A stretch of 64,000 nucleotides of DNA from Pseudoalteromonas luteoviolacea S2607. GTDB lineage: Bacteria > Pseudomonadota > Gammaproteobacteria > Enterobacterales > Alteromonadaceae. Both the position numbers and the translations under genes were made by a program. Where the stretch lies: contig NZ_AUXV01000003.1 of the NCBI RefSeq assembly GCF_001625575.1, positions 62,001 through 126,000 of the forward strand. The letters are read 5' to 3'. Shown piece by piece: positions 45,106 through 54,825 of this stretch (its first letter is position 1; each line of letters starts with the position of its first letter). Below the pieces are notes generated by a model. It was not told where the DNA came from. It made no database searches and worked only from the letters and a program-made list of their open reading frames with translations.

Positions 45106-47820
45106 TTAGAATTCTATTGCAAAGTCTAAGCTAACTTGTTGCGCTGTCTCTTTTTGACGAATGAGCACATCGTTTTGCTCAACTTCAAAGTCTTGGTCTA
45201 GAAGATTTTTCACCTTAAAAGTGACCGTTGTGCTAAACGTTGGATAGTAGCTATAAACTAAATCCAGTGAGTTTATTGGTTGCTCGTAAGCATCATCAAA
45301 CCCGTTAACACCAGCTGCTAAAATACGGTCTCCAAAGACGTTATAGATTACAGATGCCTGATGGTTACCATCATGAGAATCATAGTTTAGCTGCAAGTTA
45401 GCTACATATTCAGAATGGCCTGTCATACGACGTTTGAGATTGGTTAAATCACCACGTGCACTCTCAAGAATTTCAACCTCTGAATCACTCACTGTTAGGT
45501 TACCAGATGTGAAGAAAGCACCACCTAGGAAGTCAGAAGATAACTCCACTAACCATTCAGCTTCCACACCATACACATAGGCAGAATCGGCGTTCTCAAA
45601 CTCAAGTGTAAAACGACCATCACGTTCGTTTAGCTGAGCTTCGATCGGTTTGTCGATGTCTTTATAGAAAGCACCTACAGAGAAGTTGTCACCGCTTTCA
45701 AAGTAGAATTCAACACGCACATCAAAATTATCTAAGTTACTTGACTCAAGCGTTGGATTACCTAACGTTCTGTAGTCAGTTAACGGATCTTGATATTGAA
45801 CCGGCGTTAATTCACGAAGATCTGGTCTTACAATAGTCTGGCCCCAGCCCGCGCGAACTTGATAAGTTGGTTGGCTATAAGTCATCGACAATGAACCAAA
45901 TGTATCGTCTTGCATTACCGTGGCTTCTTGAATTGCTTCTGCACTCAACTTGTCTTGAAGCAGCGCAGGATCAAAAGCAGAACGGGAGTAAGCAAGCGCT
46001 ACTTGTCTAAAGTCTTCGTATCTCAGACCACCAGACAAACGCCAATCGTTTGCAAACACATAGTCAAAACTACCATAGTAAGCATCGATTTTCTGTGCTG
46101 CAATGTAGTCGTCGGCTGTTGGTTCCTGGAATTGGATTTCAATATCCGTATTATCTACTCGAGTATCATCTCTGAAGTAGCTACCAATACCCAGTGCTTC
46201 ATTTCTATTTGTTGCAAGTGTTAATTCTTCAGACGGACCAAAACGATATTTGAAGAAATCAGTGCGGTATTCACGTGTTTTATCAACAAAGTAACCGCCG
46301 CCTTTAATTTCAACTTCAGATGAGTCAAAGTAAAACGCTTTAGATAGATTCCAACCGTAGTTTTCAACTTGGTCTTCCATGTCAACAAAGCGATATAGGA
46401 ATGGGTCACCACCCAACGCACCACTTGTATAAGTCTCTGTGTAAACACCATCTGAATAACGATCCCTTGCGGTGATCTCTAACTCACTAGGGATATTAGT
46501 TGTCGCAGTTGAGTCTGTATATTGCCAGTCAAAACCTACACCTTTGATAAAGTCATACTCAATGTTGTGAGTACCACGAAACTGAACTACTTCTAGTTCA
46601 CGTTCCTCAAAGGAAGTTAGATTTTTACGCTGAATTTCACCGGCAGCAATGCTTAGCGACTTAGAAGGCTCTTGGTAAAGCGAAATTGAAGCTTCGTCTT
46701 CTGTGTCTTTCAGTGTCATATAGCTTGCGTTTAAGTCATGACCGTCAAGTTTATAACCTAGGTTTAAAGACGTATTCAGCTTAACGTTCTTTTTAGTCGA
46801 CTCTTTGTCGTTTCTAGACGAGTAACACTCTAAATCAGACTTACCGCAATCATCTGGGTTAACTTCTGTAGAAGAAAGTACCGCAGTATAGCCTTTACTA
46901 TGACTCCACTCGTGATCGTATGCTGCAGAGAATAAAAACCCTAACGAACCACCAAAACCAAATACATCGTCAAAGCGGTCGCCGTAAACTAATTTTCCAC
47001 CTACATCAGGGTCTAGGCTTTTTTCAACCATTCCAAAATCACGGTGCAGCGACTTGGTTAAGGTTTTATTTATCGCGATCGCATCATCTTGAGATATATC
47101 AGTACCACGAAGCTTAGACTCTACAGAGCGAATGTTTAGCACTGAAATATCTGAAACACCATTTACATAACGATTAAGTGCATCAGTCATGGCCTGAGGC
47201 ATCGCTCTTAGGCCATCATCTTCACCCATCCAATCGTCGTCACTACCATTGTAAACAAAACCTTTGTCGTTGGTGTTTTTGTGTGCAACACCTACTTCAA
47301 TCTTAATTACGCGATCATTCGGGATACTTTTTGTTCTGATATTTACATCACCACCACCAAATGCAGCAGGCATATCTGGTGAATATGCTTTTTGGACAGC
47401 AAGTGATTCGATGATGCTTGAAGGGAAGATATCAAGAGGTATAACGTTACGCGTTAAGTCTGGGCTTGGTACCTGAGCACCATTTAATCTCACACTTGAA
47501 TATCGCTCACCAAGGCCACGAACATATATAAACTTATCGTTCACTAAGCTTAAGCCCGTTACACGGCGAAGCGCAGAAGCGGCATCACTATCACCCGTTC
47601 TTGAGATTTGCTCTGAACCCATGATATCAGCAACAAAAGCTTGATTTTTACGCTCTTCAATAACCGCGCTTGCACTTCCTTTTAGACGGCTACCTACAGC
47701 AACGACTTCTTCAATTTCTTGAGCAGTCTCCTCTGCCATTACACTTGCAGACAAAGGGCTCAAAAGAGAAAGCAAAGAAATGGTTATCAAATTTGTTTTG
47801 AACACTTTGATTGGTTTCAT
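45106..47820 (-). CDS. TonB-dependent outer-membrane receptor
   Basis: A 904-residue receptor. A signal peptide (SPLSASVMA-EE) is followed by a TonB-box-like EIEEVVAVGSR and the plug domain (about 45-165) with ASALRRVTGLSL, IYVRGLGERYSSVRLNGA and FGGGDVNIRTKS. A long beta-barrel ends in the terminal aromatic signature DFAIEF. Such receptors import large or scarce nutrients using energy from TonB. GAGG lies before the ATG. It follows the beta-helix lipoprotein gene by 81 bases on the same strand and lies beside a complete TonB2 gene set, so those gene products are its likely partners. No Fur box is visible, so iron uptake is not indicated. Confidence 0.93.
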   Translation of the reverse strand: MKPIKVFKTNLITISLLSLLSPLSASVMAEETAQEIEEVVAVGSRLKGSASAVIEERKNQAFVADIMGSEQISRTGDSDAASALRRVTGLSLVNDKFIYVRGLGERYSSVRLNGAQVPSPDLTRNVIPLDIFPSSIIESLAVQKAYSPDMPAAFGGGDVNIRTKSIPNDRVIKIEVGVAHKNTNDKGFVYNGSDDDWMGEDDGLRAMPQAMTDALNRYVNGVSDISVLNIRSVESKLRGTDISQDDAIAINKTLTKSLHRDFGMVEKSLDPDVGGKLVYGDRFDDVFGFGGSLGFLFSAAYDHEWSHSKGYTAVLSSTEVNPDDCGKSDLECYSSRNDKESTKKNVKLNTSLNLGYKLDGHDLNASYMTLKDTEDEASISLYQEPSKSLSIAAGEIQRKNLTSFEERELEVVQFRGTHNIEYDFIKGVGFDWQYTDSTATTNIPSELEITARDRYSDGVYTETYTSGALGGDPFLYRFVDMEDQVENYGWNLSKAFYFDSSEVEIKGGGYFVDKTREYRTDFFKYRFGPSEELTLATNRNEALGIGSYFRDDTRVDNTDIEIQFQEPTADDYIAAQKIDAYYGSFDYVFANDWRLSGGLRYEDFRQVALAYSRSAFDPALLQDKLSAEAIQEATVMQDDTFGSLSMTYSQPTYQVRAGWGQTIVRPDLRELTPVQYQDPLTDYRTLGNPTLESSNLDNFDVRVEFYFESGDNFSVGAFYKDIDKPIEAQLNERDGRFTLEFENADSAYVYGVEAEWLVELSSDFLGGAFFTSGNLTVSDSEVEILESARGDLTNLKRRMTGHSEYVANLQLNYDSHDGNHQASVIYNVFGDRILAAGVNGFDDAYEQPINSLDLVYSYYPTFSTTVTFKVKNLLDQDFEVEQNDVLIRQKETAQQVSLDFAIEF

Positions 47821-47855
47821 TTGTAATTCCTCTAAACCAAATATTTATTCACAAA

Positions 47856-47873
47856 GGGCGCTTTAAAGCGCCC
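47856..47873 (-). terminator. Perfect palindrome between the lipoprotein and receptor genes
   Basis: GGGCGCTTTAAAGCGCCC is an exact 18-base palindrome. With only TTTG following on the minus strand it should terminate weakly, allowing some read-through into the receptor gene and so setting different levels of the two proteins. Confidence 0.6.
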
Positions 47874-47901
47874 ATTAACTGTTTATTAGATATGGCTTAG
47901 A

Positions 47902-49533
47902 TTATTGAGTACGCTTTACTGACTCAGCTACGAATTTAGCCCACTCAGTGTCAGTTTCGTCTTCACCTAGTGCACCGATGTAAGTTACGTCAGTGAAGAA
48001 AGAGTTGTCTTCGCTTAGCTTAGAAGACTCTACAGCTACGTTGTTACCATCTTTATCTTTGATAGTACCGTTAGTTGTAGCCATGTCTGCGCCAAGTACG
48101 TTTTCGAAGTTTGCAAAACCGATAAGCTGGTTACCGCCACCTGTGAACCACTGTGCGATGTCAAAGCTTGCTAGGTCACCTTGAAGTGGAGTATTGATAT
48201 CTTCAAAGTTTTTAGCACATGCAAAGATTGAGCTGTGGAACTTAATGTCACCCGCTACAGCGTTAGCGTGGATACCAGCTGAGCTAGAAGCATCTTTCTC
48301 ATTGTATAAATCGAAACAACCTGCACCGTCTTCAGTGCCTTTGCTTACAAATAACATGTTATGAAGTTGCGCTTTACCCCACTCTTTCATTTCCATGCCA
48401 GCGCCGTGACCACGAGGACCTTTAACACCGTTACTTACAACAGTTGCGTTAGCGATAGTTGGGTTCGAACCTGAAGTTGCACGGTCAGAACCTTCAGCTG
48501 ATGTAGGGTCTTTCTTACCACCGTCAGTTTCGAAACCGTGGTTACCTTGATTAAGCGTTTGAACTAGGATGAACTGACCGTTACCTTTCCAACCTGTATC
48601 CCAGTCGATACCGTCATCCGCAGTATCTGTAACAACGATGTGCTTGATGTTAACTTGACCACCAAATAGCTCGATACCATCGTCGTAACCCTGGTGGATA
48701 TGCACATACTCAACAGTTGTGCCTGAGCCAACTGCATTCAGCGTGATTGAGTTAAGCTCATCACCCTCTACACCGTTACCAGCGAATTTAACAACAACAT
48801 GTTTTAGAGTACCACTATCATCAGTGTCATCATTACCACCGTAGTACGAAACAACACCTTCAGCAGCAACGTTACACATGCCCGTTTCTGCTTCAGTCTT
48901 AGAACATTCTACTGTTGTTGCCATACCGTTGATTTGAATGCCACCCCAGTCCTGCATTGCAGGCGTGGTAGAGTCGTCTTCATCAATTTCAAAAATTGAA
49001 GTGAATGTAATTGGCTTATCTACTTCACCAATCGCGTGAATGTTTGCACCACGAGCGATACGAACAAAGTTTTCAGCCTTAGTAAAGGCAATTGTTGCAC
49101 CAGCTTCGATAGTCAATGTAGGGCCGTCCAGGTTTACAGAACCACCTTTTGAAGTATCAACATCTTTACCAATGAAAAGCGCGCCTTCAAAAATGTGTGC
49201 GCCATTATCTGGTAGTGCCTTGATAAGGAAAGAAGCATCAATGTCTTTTGCGTTGCTTGCGAAAGCTTGGCTGTACTTACAGTTTTTGCCGTCTTGCTCA
49301 CCTTTGAACTCTGTACCGTCTAATGTATATGTAGCACAGTCAAGTGTAACTACTTTATCTGGATCAGGATCAGTACCCGTATCAGGGTTAGGAGTTGGGT
49401 TTGTTACATTATCTACAGAGTTATCAACTCGGTTATCGTTAGTAGTTGGGTTAACGTTGATATCGCCACCACAGCCAGCAAGTACAAGAGCAGAAGAAAT
49501 TAAGCTTACTTTAAATAAACCAGAAAGGTTCAT
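47902..49533 (-). CDS. Lipoprotein with predicted right-handed beta-helix, partner of the TonB-dependent receptor
   Basis: About 543 residues. The lipobox LVLAGC (Cys about 20) is followed by an Asn/Asp/Thr/Pro linker (to about 65). The remainder has repeated short strands with turns of the parallel beta-helix kind (GGSVNLDGPTLTIEAGATIA, DWGGIQINGMA, GIELFGGQVNIKHIVVTDTA, ANATVVSNGVKG). The protein is acidic. I know similar lipoproteins next to TonB-dependent receptors in alteromonads but no established function. The ATG at 49533 has GGAG 6 nt upstream; the frame also opens at a TTG four codons earlier. A Pho-box-like repeat lies upstream. It may be a surface ligand-capture partner of the receptor. 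Confidence 0.8.
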   Translation of the reverse strand: MNLSGLFKVSLISSALVLAGCGGDINVNPTTNDNRVDNSVDNVTNPTPNPDTGTDPDPDKVVTLDCATYTLDGTEFKGEQDGKNCKYSQAFASNAKDIDASFLIKALPDNGAHIFEGALFIGKDVDTSKGGSVNLDGPTLTIEAGATIAFTKAENFVRIARGANIHAIGEVDKPITFTSIFEIDEDDSTTPAMQDWGGIQINGMATTVECSKTEAETGMCNVAAEGVVSYYGGNDDTDDSGTLKHVVVKFAGNGVEGDELNSITLNAVGSGTTVEYVHIHQGYDDGIELFGGQVNIKHIVVTDTADDGIDWDTGWKGNGQFILVQTLNQGNHGFETDGGKKDPTSAEGSDRATSGSNPTIANATVVSNGVKGPRGHGAGMEMKEWGKAQLHNMLFVSKGTEDGAGCFDLYNEKDASSSAGIHANAVAGDIKFHSSIFACAKNFEDINTPLQGDLASFDIAQWFTGGGNQLIGFANFENVLGADMATTNGTIKDKDGNNVAVESSKLSEDNSFFTDVTYIGALGEDETDTEWAKFVAESVKRTQ

Positions 49534-49600
49534 GTTGGTCTCCAAGAAATATAATTGTTATAACCGTATTTATTTATTGGAGCTAGGTTAGATTTAACGT

Positions 49601-49640
49601 GTTACAAATGGGTTACAGATTTTATAATTTAAAATGACAA
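49601..49640 (-). promoter_or_regulatory. Candidate Pho box upstream of the lipoprotein/receptor unit
   Basis: On the minus strand CTGTAACCCATTTGTAAC is two 7-mers with a 4-base spacer, the geometry of the PhoB box (CTGTCAT-N4-CTGTCAT). Another unit, TTGTCAT, sits exactly 22 bases further upstream, in the same 11-bp register. A -10-like TAACCT begins 10 bases after the last unit, as at known Pho promoters. Confidence 0.6.
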
Positions 49641-49677
49641 ATAGCATTATAATTAAAAATTTAATAATTATAAAAAT

Positions 49678-49703
49678 AATAAAAGCCGCCCGAAGGCAGC
49701 TTT
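49678..49703 (-). terminator. Terminator of the TonB2 operon
   Basis: On the minus strand AAAGCTGCC and GGCGGCTTT pair around a TTCG tetraloop and are followed by TATTATT. It lies 27 nt past the TPR gene and separates the TonB2 operon from the lipoprotein/receptor unit. Confidence 0.85.
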
Positions 49704-49729
49704 GGTGTTGCGAATATAAAATTATTTTA

Positions 49730-51034
49730 TTATAAAGTTGCCTGTTTCAAACTTTCGTCATGCAACTTTTCTTTTTGTACATATTTAATCCACTGCCGTG
49801 CTAATTTTGCCGACTTTTTGTGTTTTTCAGCTTGTTCAAAAGCTAATATTGAAGCGTCAAAATTTTTCATATTATATTGTGCCATTCCAAGTGCAACATA
49901 CGCATTAGATTCGAAACTCAAACTTCCTTTATCAAGTGCAACTCTAGCAGCATCAGCGGCATCATCATAGCTTTCCATGTTGATATAAACCTCTGCTAGA
50001 CGTTGTTGAAAGTTTCCATGTTCAACCAGTTTGTCTGCTGCTTCGAAAAATTTAATTGACTTCTTGTCGTCCTTAGCTTGGACATATGCTTCGGCTATAA
50101 ATGATAAATTCTTAGCTGAGCTTTCTATAATATTAGAATCTATACCAGATTTTAATGTTTGTGCAGCCTTAAAAGGTAAACCATTGTAAAGATAAACTTG
50201 AGACAACTGTAATATTTCAGTTTTAGTTTTAATAAAACCTCGCTGCTTGGCTGTTTCTAGTATTGCTAGTTGTTTTGATTCTTCACCTACTTCACCATAC
50301 ATACCGCCAAGCTGGATCCAATACTGAGGTTTATCAAATAACTTAACCATTTTTTCGATGGTTTGTATTACGTTCTCAGGCTGATTTAGAGAGTAATATA
50401 ATGCTCGTTGTAAAACCAACCAGTTTTCTCTCGGCACCTCATTTTTAGACTCCGCCAAATCGATCGCACTATTTATATTTTCTAAGGCCTTCGCATAGTC
50501 TTTATTTTGATATAGAGCCTGTGCTTTTAGTGTATAAAAGTTACTCTTGATTGGTTGAGTATTTAACTTTTCCCAATCATCTAAATACCCAACTGTTCTA
50601 GCATAATCACCGTTTGCCATTGCCAATTGAGCTAAACTAAACGTTGTAGATAGTTTTAAAGACTCCGGGATTGCTTCTTCAGCAACCACCTTTTCAAAAG
50701 ATGCAATTGCCTTAACAAGGTCATTTTCGTTGTAATAAATAAAGCCATAAAAATTATGCATCATGGCCACTTCATACGAGTTCATACTCGAGGCGCGCTC
50801 TTTAATGGAATCTAGAACCTCTAACCCTTCCTGAACGTTGCCTTCATCAGCTAATTTTTGGGCCCTTGCTAACTGGCTATATACTTTTTCACGTAGCGCA
50901 GGTACACGTTTTGTTTTGGTCTGTGCAAAAGCCGTTGCTATTGATACTTCTGGTGCCAGAGAAGTTAGCGTGACAGCCGCATTGACAGCCACCGCACTCA
51001 CACTAAGCACAAGTAAATTCTTAATTACTTTCAT
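49730..51034 (-). CDS. TPR protein of the TonB2 cluster
   Basis: A 434-residue periplasmic protein with an N-terminal signal sequence (LAPEVSIATAFA-QT) and tetratricopeptide repeats throughout: KVYSQLARAQKLADEGNVQE, ALYQNKDYAKALENINSAID, YVALGMAQYNMKNFDASILA. A TPR protein is a regular last member of alteromonad and vibrio TonB2 clusters and is thought to aid the complex, though its exact role is not settled. AGGAG lies 8 nt before the ATG. It follows tonB by 20 nt and is followed by the operon terminator. Confidence 0.87.
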   Translation of the reverse strand: MKVIKNLLVLSVSAVAVNAAVTLTSLAPEVSIATAFAQTKTKRVPALREKVYSQLARAQKLADEGNVQEGLEVLDSIKERASSMNSYEVAMMHNFYGFIYYNENDLVKAIASFEKVVAEEAIPESLKLSTTFSLAQLAMANGDYARTVGYLDDWEKLNTQPIKSNFYTLKAQALYQNKDYAKALENINSAIDLAESKNEVPRENWLVLQRALYYSLNQPENVIQTIEKMVKLFDKPQYWIQLGGMYGEVGEESKQLAILETAKQRGFIKTKTEILQLSQVYLYNGLPFKAAQTLKSGIDSNIIESSAKNLSFIAEAYVQAKDDKKSIKFFEAADKLVEHGNFQQRLAEVYINMESYDDAADAARVALDKGSLSFESNAYVALGMAQYNMKNFDASILAFEQAEKHKKSAKLARQWIKYVQKEKLHDESLKQATL

Positions 51035-51054
51035 AATTCAAACTCCTAATTCCA

Positions 51055-51660
51055 CTATCCGTTAATTTGGAATGAAATTTTATTTTGAACGCCTGCAACT
51101 TCTACGGCTTCGCCATTTACTACACGAGGTTTATACTTAAACTTAAGTGCCGCTTCCAACGCAGCTCGGTCGAAAATATTTTCTGGCTCAGCCTGAAGCA
51201 CTTTAGGATCACGCACAGTACCTTGCTTTGTCACCACAAATTCCACCAGTACATAGCCTTCAATCCCCCGAGACAGCGCACGGCGAGGGTAAACGGGAGC
51301 TACTTTTACGATTGGTAAATATTCACCATCACTGGACTCCAGAGCTAGGCCTCCCGCTAAATCAACGTCTGCATCAACATTGGCAGAAAAATCAAAGTTT
51401 GAAGCGCCTGCATCTAAGTTATTAGCCTGCATTTGAGGCGCATCCATGGGAGGTGGCGGCTCTTTCGGCGTAGGCGGCTTCTCTGGTTTTCTTTCCTTTT
51501 TCTGGACTGTTTCTTCTTTTTTCAATCTCACAAAATCAAGCACCTTGCCTTTTACTGGCTCAGAGGCAGTACCTTCACCGCCAGTGATCAACGCTTGCAT
51601 TCCTAGAAATAAAAAAAATGTAACAACACCAGCAATCAATAACGCAACAATATAACGCAT
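51055..51660 (-). CDS. tonB: TonB2-type energy transducer
   Basis: A 201-residue TonB protein. It has one N-terminal membrane anchor (about 5-25) and a Lys/Pro-rich periplasmic spacer (KKERKPEKPPTPKEPPPPMD). The C-terminal TonB domain (about 115-200) contains the conserved YPRRALSRGIEGYVLVEFVV and the late ALEAALKFKYKPRVVNG. It is short, as TonB2 proteins are. TonB carries proton-motive energy from ExbB/ExbD to outer-membrane receptors; the receptor at 45106-47820 is the obvious local client. It lies 9 nt after exbD. Confidence 0.93.
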   Translation of the reverse strand: MRYIVALLIAGVVTFFLFLGMQALITGGEGTASEPVKGKVLDFVRLKKEETVQKKERKPEKPPTPKEPPPPMDAPQMQANNLDAGASNFDFSANVDADVDLAGGLALESSDGEYLPIVKVAPVYPRRALSRGIEGYVLVEFVVTKQGTVRDPKVLQAEPENIFDRAALEAALKFKYKPRVVNGEAVEVAGVQNKISFQING

Positions 51661-51669
51661 CGTTTTACC

Positions 51670-52080
51670 TTATGATTCTTGGGCGGCGATTGACACATCA
51701 AAGGCACCTGCAGCTCGTGACGCATCCATTACCTTGATTAATATCTCAGTAGTAGCTTTTTTATCAGCTTGAATTACTACACTACCTTGCGGATTTTCTG
51801 CTTTTAAACGTTCAATATTGGCCTGCACGGCACGAATGTCGATCTGACGTTTGTTAATCCAAATTTCACCCTTGTCAGAAATTGCTACTAAAATATTCGC
51901 TCTTTGCTTTTTAACTGCTGTTGCAGCCTCAGGGCGGTTGACGTCAATGCCTGCTTCTTTAACGAATGAAGCCGTTACGATGAAGAAGATAAGCATGATG
52001 AATACAACGTCCAACATTGGCGTCATGTTAATTTCTTCTGTTTCTTCTTCTTGAAAAACTTTTGCTAATGGAGCTCTCAT
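51670..52080 (-). CDS. exbD: ExbD-type biopolymer transport protein
   Basis: A 136-residue protein with one membrane helix near the start (MLDVVFIMLIFFIVTASFV) containing the essential membrane Asp (about 25), followed by a periplasmic domain (EIWINKRQIDIRAVQANIER, then VVIQADKKATTEILIKVMD). This is the ExbD/TolR family. It forms the proton channel with ExbB. GAGG precedes the ATG. It lies between exbB and tonB with gaps of 16 and 9 nt. Confidence 0.94.
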   Translation of the reverse strand: MRAPLAKVFQEEETEEINMTPMLDVVFIMLIFFIVTASFVKEAGIDVNRPEAATAVKKQRANILVAISDKGEIWINKRQIDIRAVQANIERLKAENPQGSVVIQADKKATTEILIKVMDASRAAGAFDVSIAAQES

Positions 52081-52096
52081 TTTTACCTCAAATTCT

Positions 52097-52624
52097 TTAG
52101 TGATCTAACAGCAGCTTGTCTTCTAAAAGCTCTACTTCTCTTTTGGCTTTTCTTTGCAAATAGGTCGACGCAAATACACCAGAAAGCGCCGCTACCATAC
52201 CCGCCATAGTCGGAATCGTTGCTTTAGATACGCCAGCAGCCATTGAACGCGCGCTACCAGATCCTGTTATTGCCATTACGTTAAATACTTCAATCATGCC
52301 TGTTACAGTACCTAGCAGACCAAGTAGTGGACACAGTGCCACCATAACGTTGATAAAAGGTAAGTTGGTATTCAATTCAATACCGGCTTTTGAAATCATT
52401 GCTTGACGGATTTGCTCTGCATTCCAGCTATTTCTTTCGCTGCGACCTTTCCAGCCATCAACAATTTGCTTTTTATAACTACGATATTTCCCAAAGAAAT
52501 ACATAAAGCGCTCCAAGATAAGCAACCACATGGCAAACGTGACCGCAGCAATGACCAGGAGAACCTGGCCACCCGTATCAAGGAACTCTTGTAGAGCAGT
52601 TATCGCATCTACTAGAAGTACCAT
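52097..52624 (-). CDS. exbB: ExbB-type proton channel protein
   Basis: A 175-residue MotA/TolQ/ExbB protein with three membrane helices (about 17-40, 93-115 and 130-152). The signature CPLLGLLGTVTGMIEVFNVM is intact, as is the Thr in KATIPTMAGM. It is short, as is usual for ExbB2. It converts the proton-motive force for TonB together with ExbD and, in TonB2 systems, TtpC. GGAG lies 8 nt before the ATG, and the gene begins 3 nt after the ttpC stop. Confidence 0.94.
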   Translation of the reverse strand: MVLLVDAITALQEFLDTGGQVLLVIAAVTFAMWLLILERFMYFFGKYRSYKKQIVDGWKGRSERNSWNAEQIRQAMISKAGIELNTNLPFINVMVALCPLLGLLGTVTGMIEVFNVMAITGSGSARSMAAGVSKATIPTMAGMVAALSGVFASTYLQRKAKREVELLEDKLLLDH

Positions 52625-52627
52625 GGA

Positions 52628-53995
52628 TTACGCTCCCTTCTCGCTGCGCTCAGCGATGATTCCCGCACTTTGCTCTTGAAGAATCAGTAGTAGGTTGCGA
52701 GAGCGTGTATTTAGAATGGTGTATAAGAACACCGTCGGAATTGCTACCACAAGACCTAGTACTGTCGTAACGAGTGCTGTTGAGATACCACCAGCCATCA
52801 ATTTAGGGTCGCCAGTACCAAAGAGTGTGATTGCTTGGAAAGTATTAATCATACCCGTTACTGTACCTAGGAGACCTAGGAGTGGTGCAACAACAGAGAT
52901 GATTTTGATTAATGTTAGGTTGCGCGTGATTTTTGGCATCTCTCTCAAGATTGCTTCACTTAGTTTCAGCTCTAACGTGTCATAGGCAACATCAGGATAC
53001 TGGTCTTTAACTTTCATTACGCGACCCAGTGGATTGTCATCTTTAGCAACCTTGTCTTTAAGTTGACGCTTGATTTTTGCACCCATTAGCATCAAAGAGA
53101 CAAAACGCTCTAGTGCTATAAGTAACGCTAGCGCACCAACTGCTAAAATTACGTAACCAACAACGCCGCCTTGTTCAACTTGCTCTTTGGTATTTGGCGC
53201 TTGAACAAGTAGACCTAAAATAGAACCACCCGTTGGGTCTAAAGCAAAGTCGATCTTACCAGAAGCCGCTCCCTGTAAATCAGCTGCACTTTGTTGGAAT
53301 CGTGCCACAGGCTGACGAGTTAACTCGGCGATTGTGTTTGTTTCAGGGCTATATGTTAGATATTTGCCATCTGCAATCAGGTTAAATGCCCCCACACGCA
53401 GTACTTCTTTACTCACTTTTGAGCCACCGTCCACAATAACTTCAGACGTGTAACGAGATACTTTGCCCTGCTCTGTCATCTCACGTTGCAGTTCAAACCA
53501 TACTTTCTCGATATCTTCGATTGATGCCAATTTAGACGTGGAGCCCATTTTTTTGGCCATTTCATCCATCACGTCACTACGGTTTGCAAATTCTGCAGAT
53601 ACAACCGATGTTCTGAATTTTGAGCTTGCGTCGCCCGATGCTTGTTGAAGTACTCCAAACAACTCTTTGAGCGACCCCATTCTCTTTGAAAGTGTATCGC
53701 TTAAGTTGCCAAGCTTAATTTCGTTTTCTTCGAATTGCGTTTCCATTTGCTCTGAACGGCTCAATTGGTTGTTACGCTCAGACTTCAGCTCGTTAAGCAT
53801 TCTTATTTGCTGGTTTTCTTGCGATTTGAATTGCGCTTCGCGTTGTTTATTTTCTTGCGTTTGGGCAACTTGACCAGCTTCTAACGTCTTAAGAAGAGAA
53901 TCCAAGTCCATTGCTTTCTCAGCAAAAGCCGAACTAGATAGAGCAAATGCAGAAACGAACAGTGCTTTACGGCTAAATGATTTTAAAAAGCTCAT
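52628..53995 (-). CDS. ttpC: TtpC: large ExbB-like protein of TonB2 systems
   Basis: A 455-residue protein with a signal sequence (LFVSAFALSSSAFA-EK), a long coiled-coil periplasmic region (about 28-110, SQENQQIRMLNELKSERNNQ), a middle domain, and a C-terminal MotA/TolQ/ExbB domain (about 275-445) with PLLGLLGTVTGMINTFQAIT. This layout is TtpC, which in Vibrio is needed for TonB2-dependent uptake in addition to ExbB2 and ExbD2. It follows the DUF3450 gene by 12 nt and lies 3 nt before exbB. It should span the periplasm and contact the complex there. Confidence 0.92.
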   Translation of the reverse strand: MSFLKSFSRKALFVSAFALSSSAFAEKAMDLDSLLKTLEAGQVAQTQENKQREAQFKSQENQQIRMLNELKSERNNQLSRSEQMETQFEENEIKLGNLSDTLSKRMGSLKELFGVLQQASGDASSKFRTSVVSAEFANRSDVMDEMAKKMGSTSKLASIEDIEKVWFELQREMTEQGKVSRYTSEVIVDGGSKVSKEVLRVGAFNLIADGKYLTYSPETNTIAELTRQPVARFQQSAADLQGAASGKIDFALDPTGGSILGLLVQAPNTKEQVEQGGVVGYVILAVGALALLIALERFVSLMLMGAKIKRQLKDKVAKDDNPLGRVMKVKDQYPDVAYDTLELKLSEAILREMPKITRNLTLIKIISVVAPLLGLLGTVTGMINTFQAITLFGTGDPKLMAGGISTALVTTVLGLVVAIPTVFLYTILNTRSRNLLLILQEQSAGIIAERSEKGA

Positions 53996-54007
53996 TAGTT
54001 ATACCTC

Positions 54008-54760
54008 TTATTGAGCAGCTTGGATTGGAAGAGTCAGCATATCTGGTGCGAGCTGTTTGCGAGCAATACGCACACCTTTGTTGATTTGGCTGATGTTAGT
54101 ATTTGGCAACGCATCAAACTGTCTAGTATCTTTGTTCCAGCTACCCGCTTTTGCCGAGTCTTTTGTTACGTATAACAACTCAAGGCGTCCGATTCGTAGC
54201 ATATCTACTTCACGCTCTTGACCATCAACGTTTAGAAGCGTTGTATATGCTTCAATTGTGCGTCCGTACTCGACTTCTACTTGATAAGCTTCAAGCACAC
54301 GTCTGAATTTTTCACTTGAAGTGATATCAGCTCTGTCCATCATTGTTTTAAGCGAGGCAATACGATTCGCACGCTCAGCTTGTAAGAAAGGCACGTCAAG
54401 CTCTACAAATTGCTCAAGTCCGGTGATCATTCGAAGCATAAGCGGCGTGATCTGACGCTCAATAACTGACACTTGGTCCATAGAAGCATTGATTGCTGCC
54501 ATTTCTTCAAGTTGGTTGTTAATTTGCTTATCTAATTGGTTGTTATAAACGACAAGGCCTTCGATTTCCTTGTTTAGCGTTCTGAATTGCTGCAGACGAG
54601 ACTGCATATTATCTGAGATCGCATCGATCTTATTTTGAGAAGTTAGCGCTGATTTATTGATTTCAGAGCTAGAGTCTATTACTTGATTGAGATCGTTTGC
54701 CTGCGCACTGCTTGCTACTGCAAACGCGCCCGCTAAAAGCAATTGGTTAACGCACTTCAT
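54008..54760 (-). CDS. DUF3450 protein, first gene of the TonB2 operon
   Basis: About 250 residues with a signal peptide (LLLAGAFAVASSAQA-ND). The body is mostly coiled coil (LNKEIEGLVVYNNQLDKQIN), with a C-terminal domain carrying the DUF3450 pattern EAYQVEVEYGRTIEAYTTLL and VDMLRIGRLELLYVTKDS. DUF3450 genes regularly precede ttpC. The role is unproven but must be periplasmic and probably structural. The start at 54760 is favoured because AAGGG lies 8 nt upstream; the GTG at 54769 almost touches it. It heads a six-gene operon with a Pho-box-like site in its promoter. Confidence 0.87.
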   Translation of the reverse strand: MKCVNQLLLAGAFAVASSAQANDLNQVIDSSSEINKSALTSQNKIDAISDNMQSRLQQFRTLNKEIEGLVVYNNQLDKQINNQLEEMAAINASMDQVSVIERQITPLMLRMITGLEQFVELDVPFLQAERANRIASLKTMMDRADITSSEKFRRVLEAYQVEVEYGRTIEAYTTLLNVDGQEREVDMLRIGRLELLYVTKDSAKAGSWNKDTRQFDALPNTNISQINKGVRIARKQLAPDMLTLPIQAAQ

Positions 54761-54825
54761 CTCACACACCCTTTATAATATTTGCTTGTTCCAATTTTGA
54801 AGTGTGTGCAGTTTAATTACGAAAA

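Noticed and set aside
45106..54760. Iron or haem uptake as the role of the TonB2 cluster
   Set aside because: This is the commonest role of such systems, but I found no Fur-box-like sequence in either promoter and no siderophore genes. The Pho-type repeats fit better.
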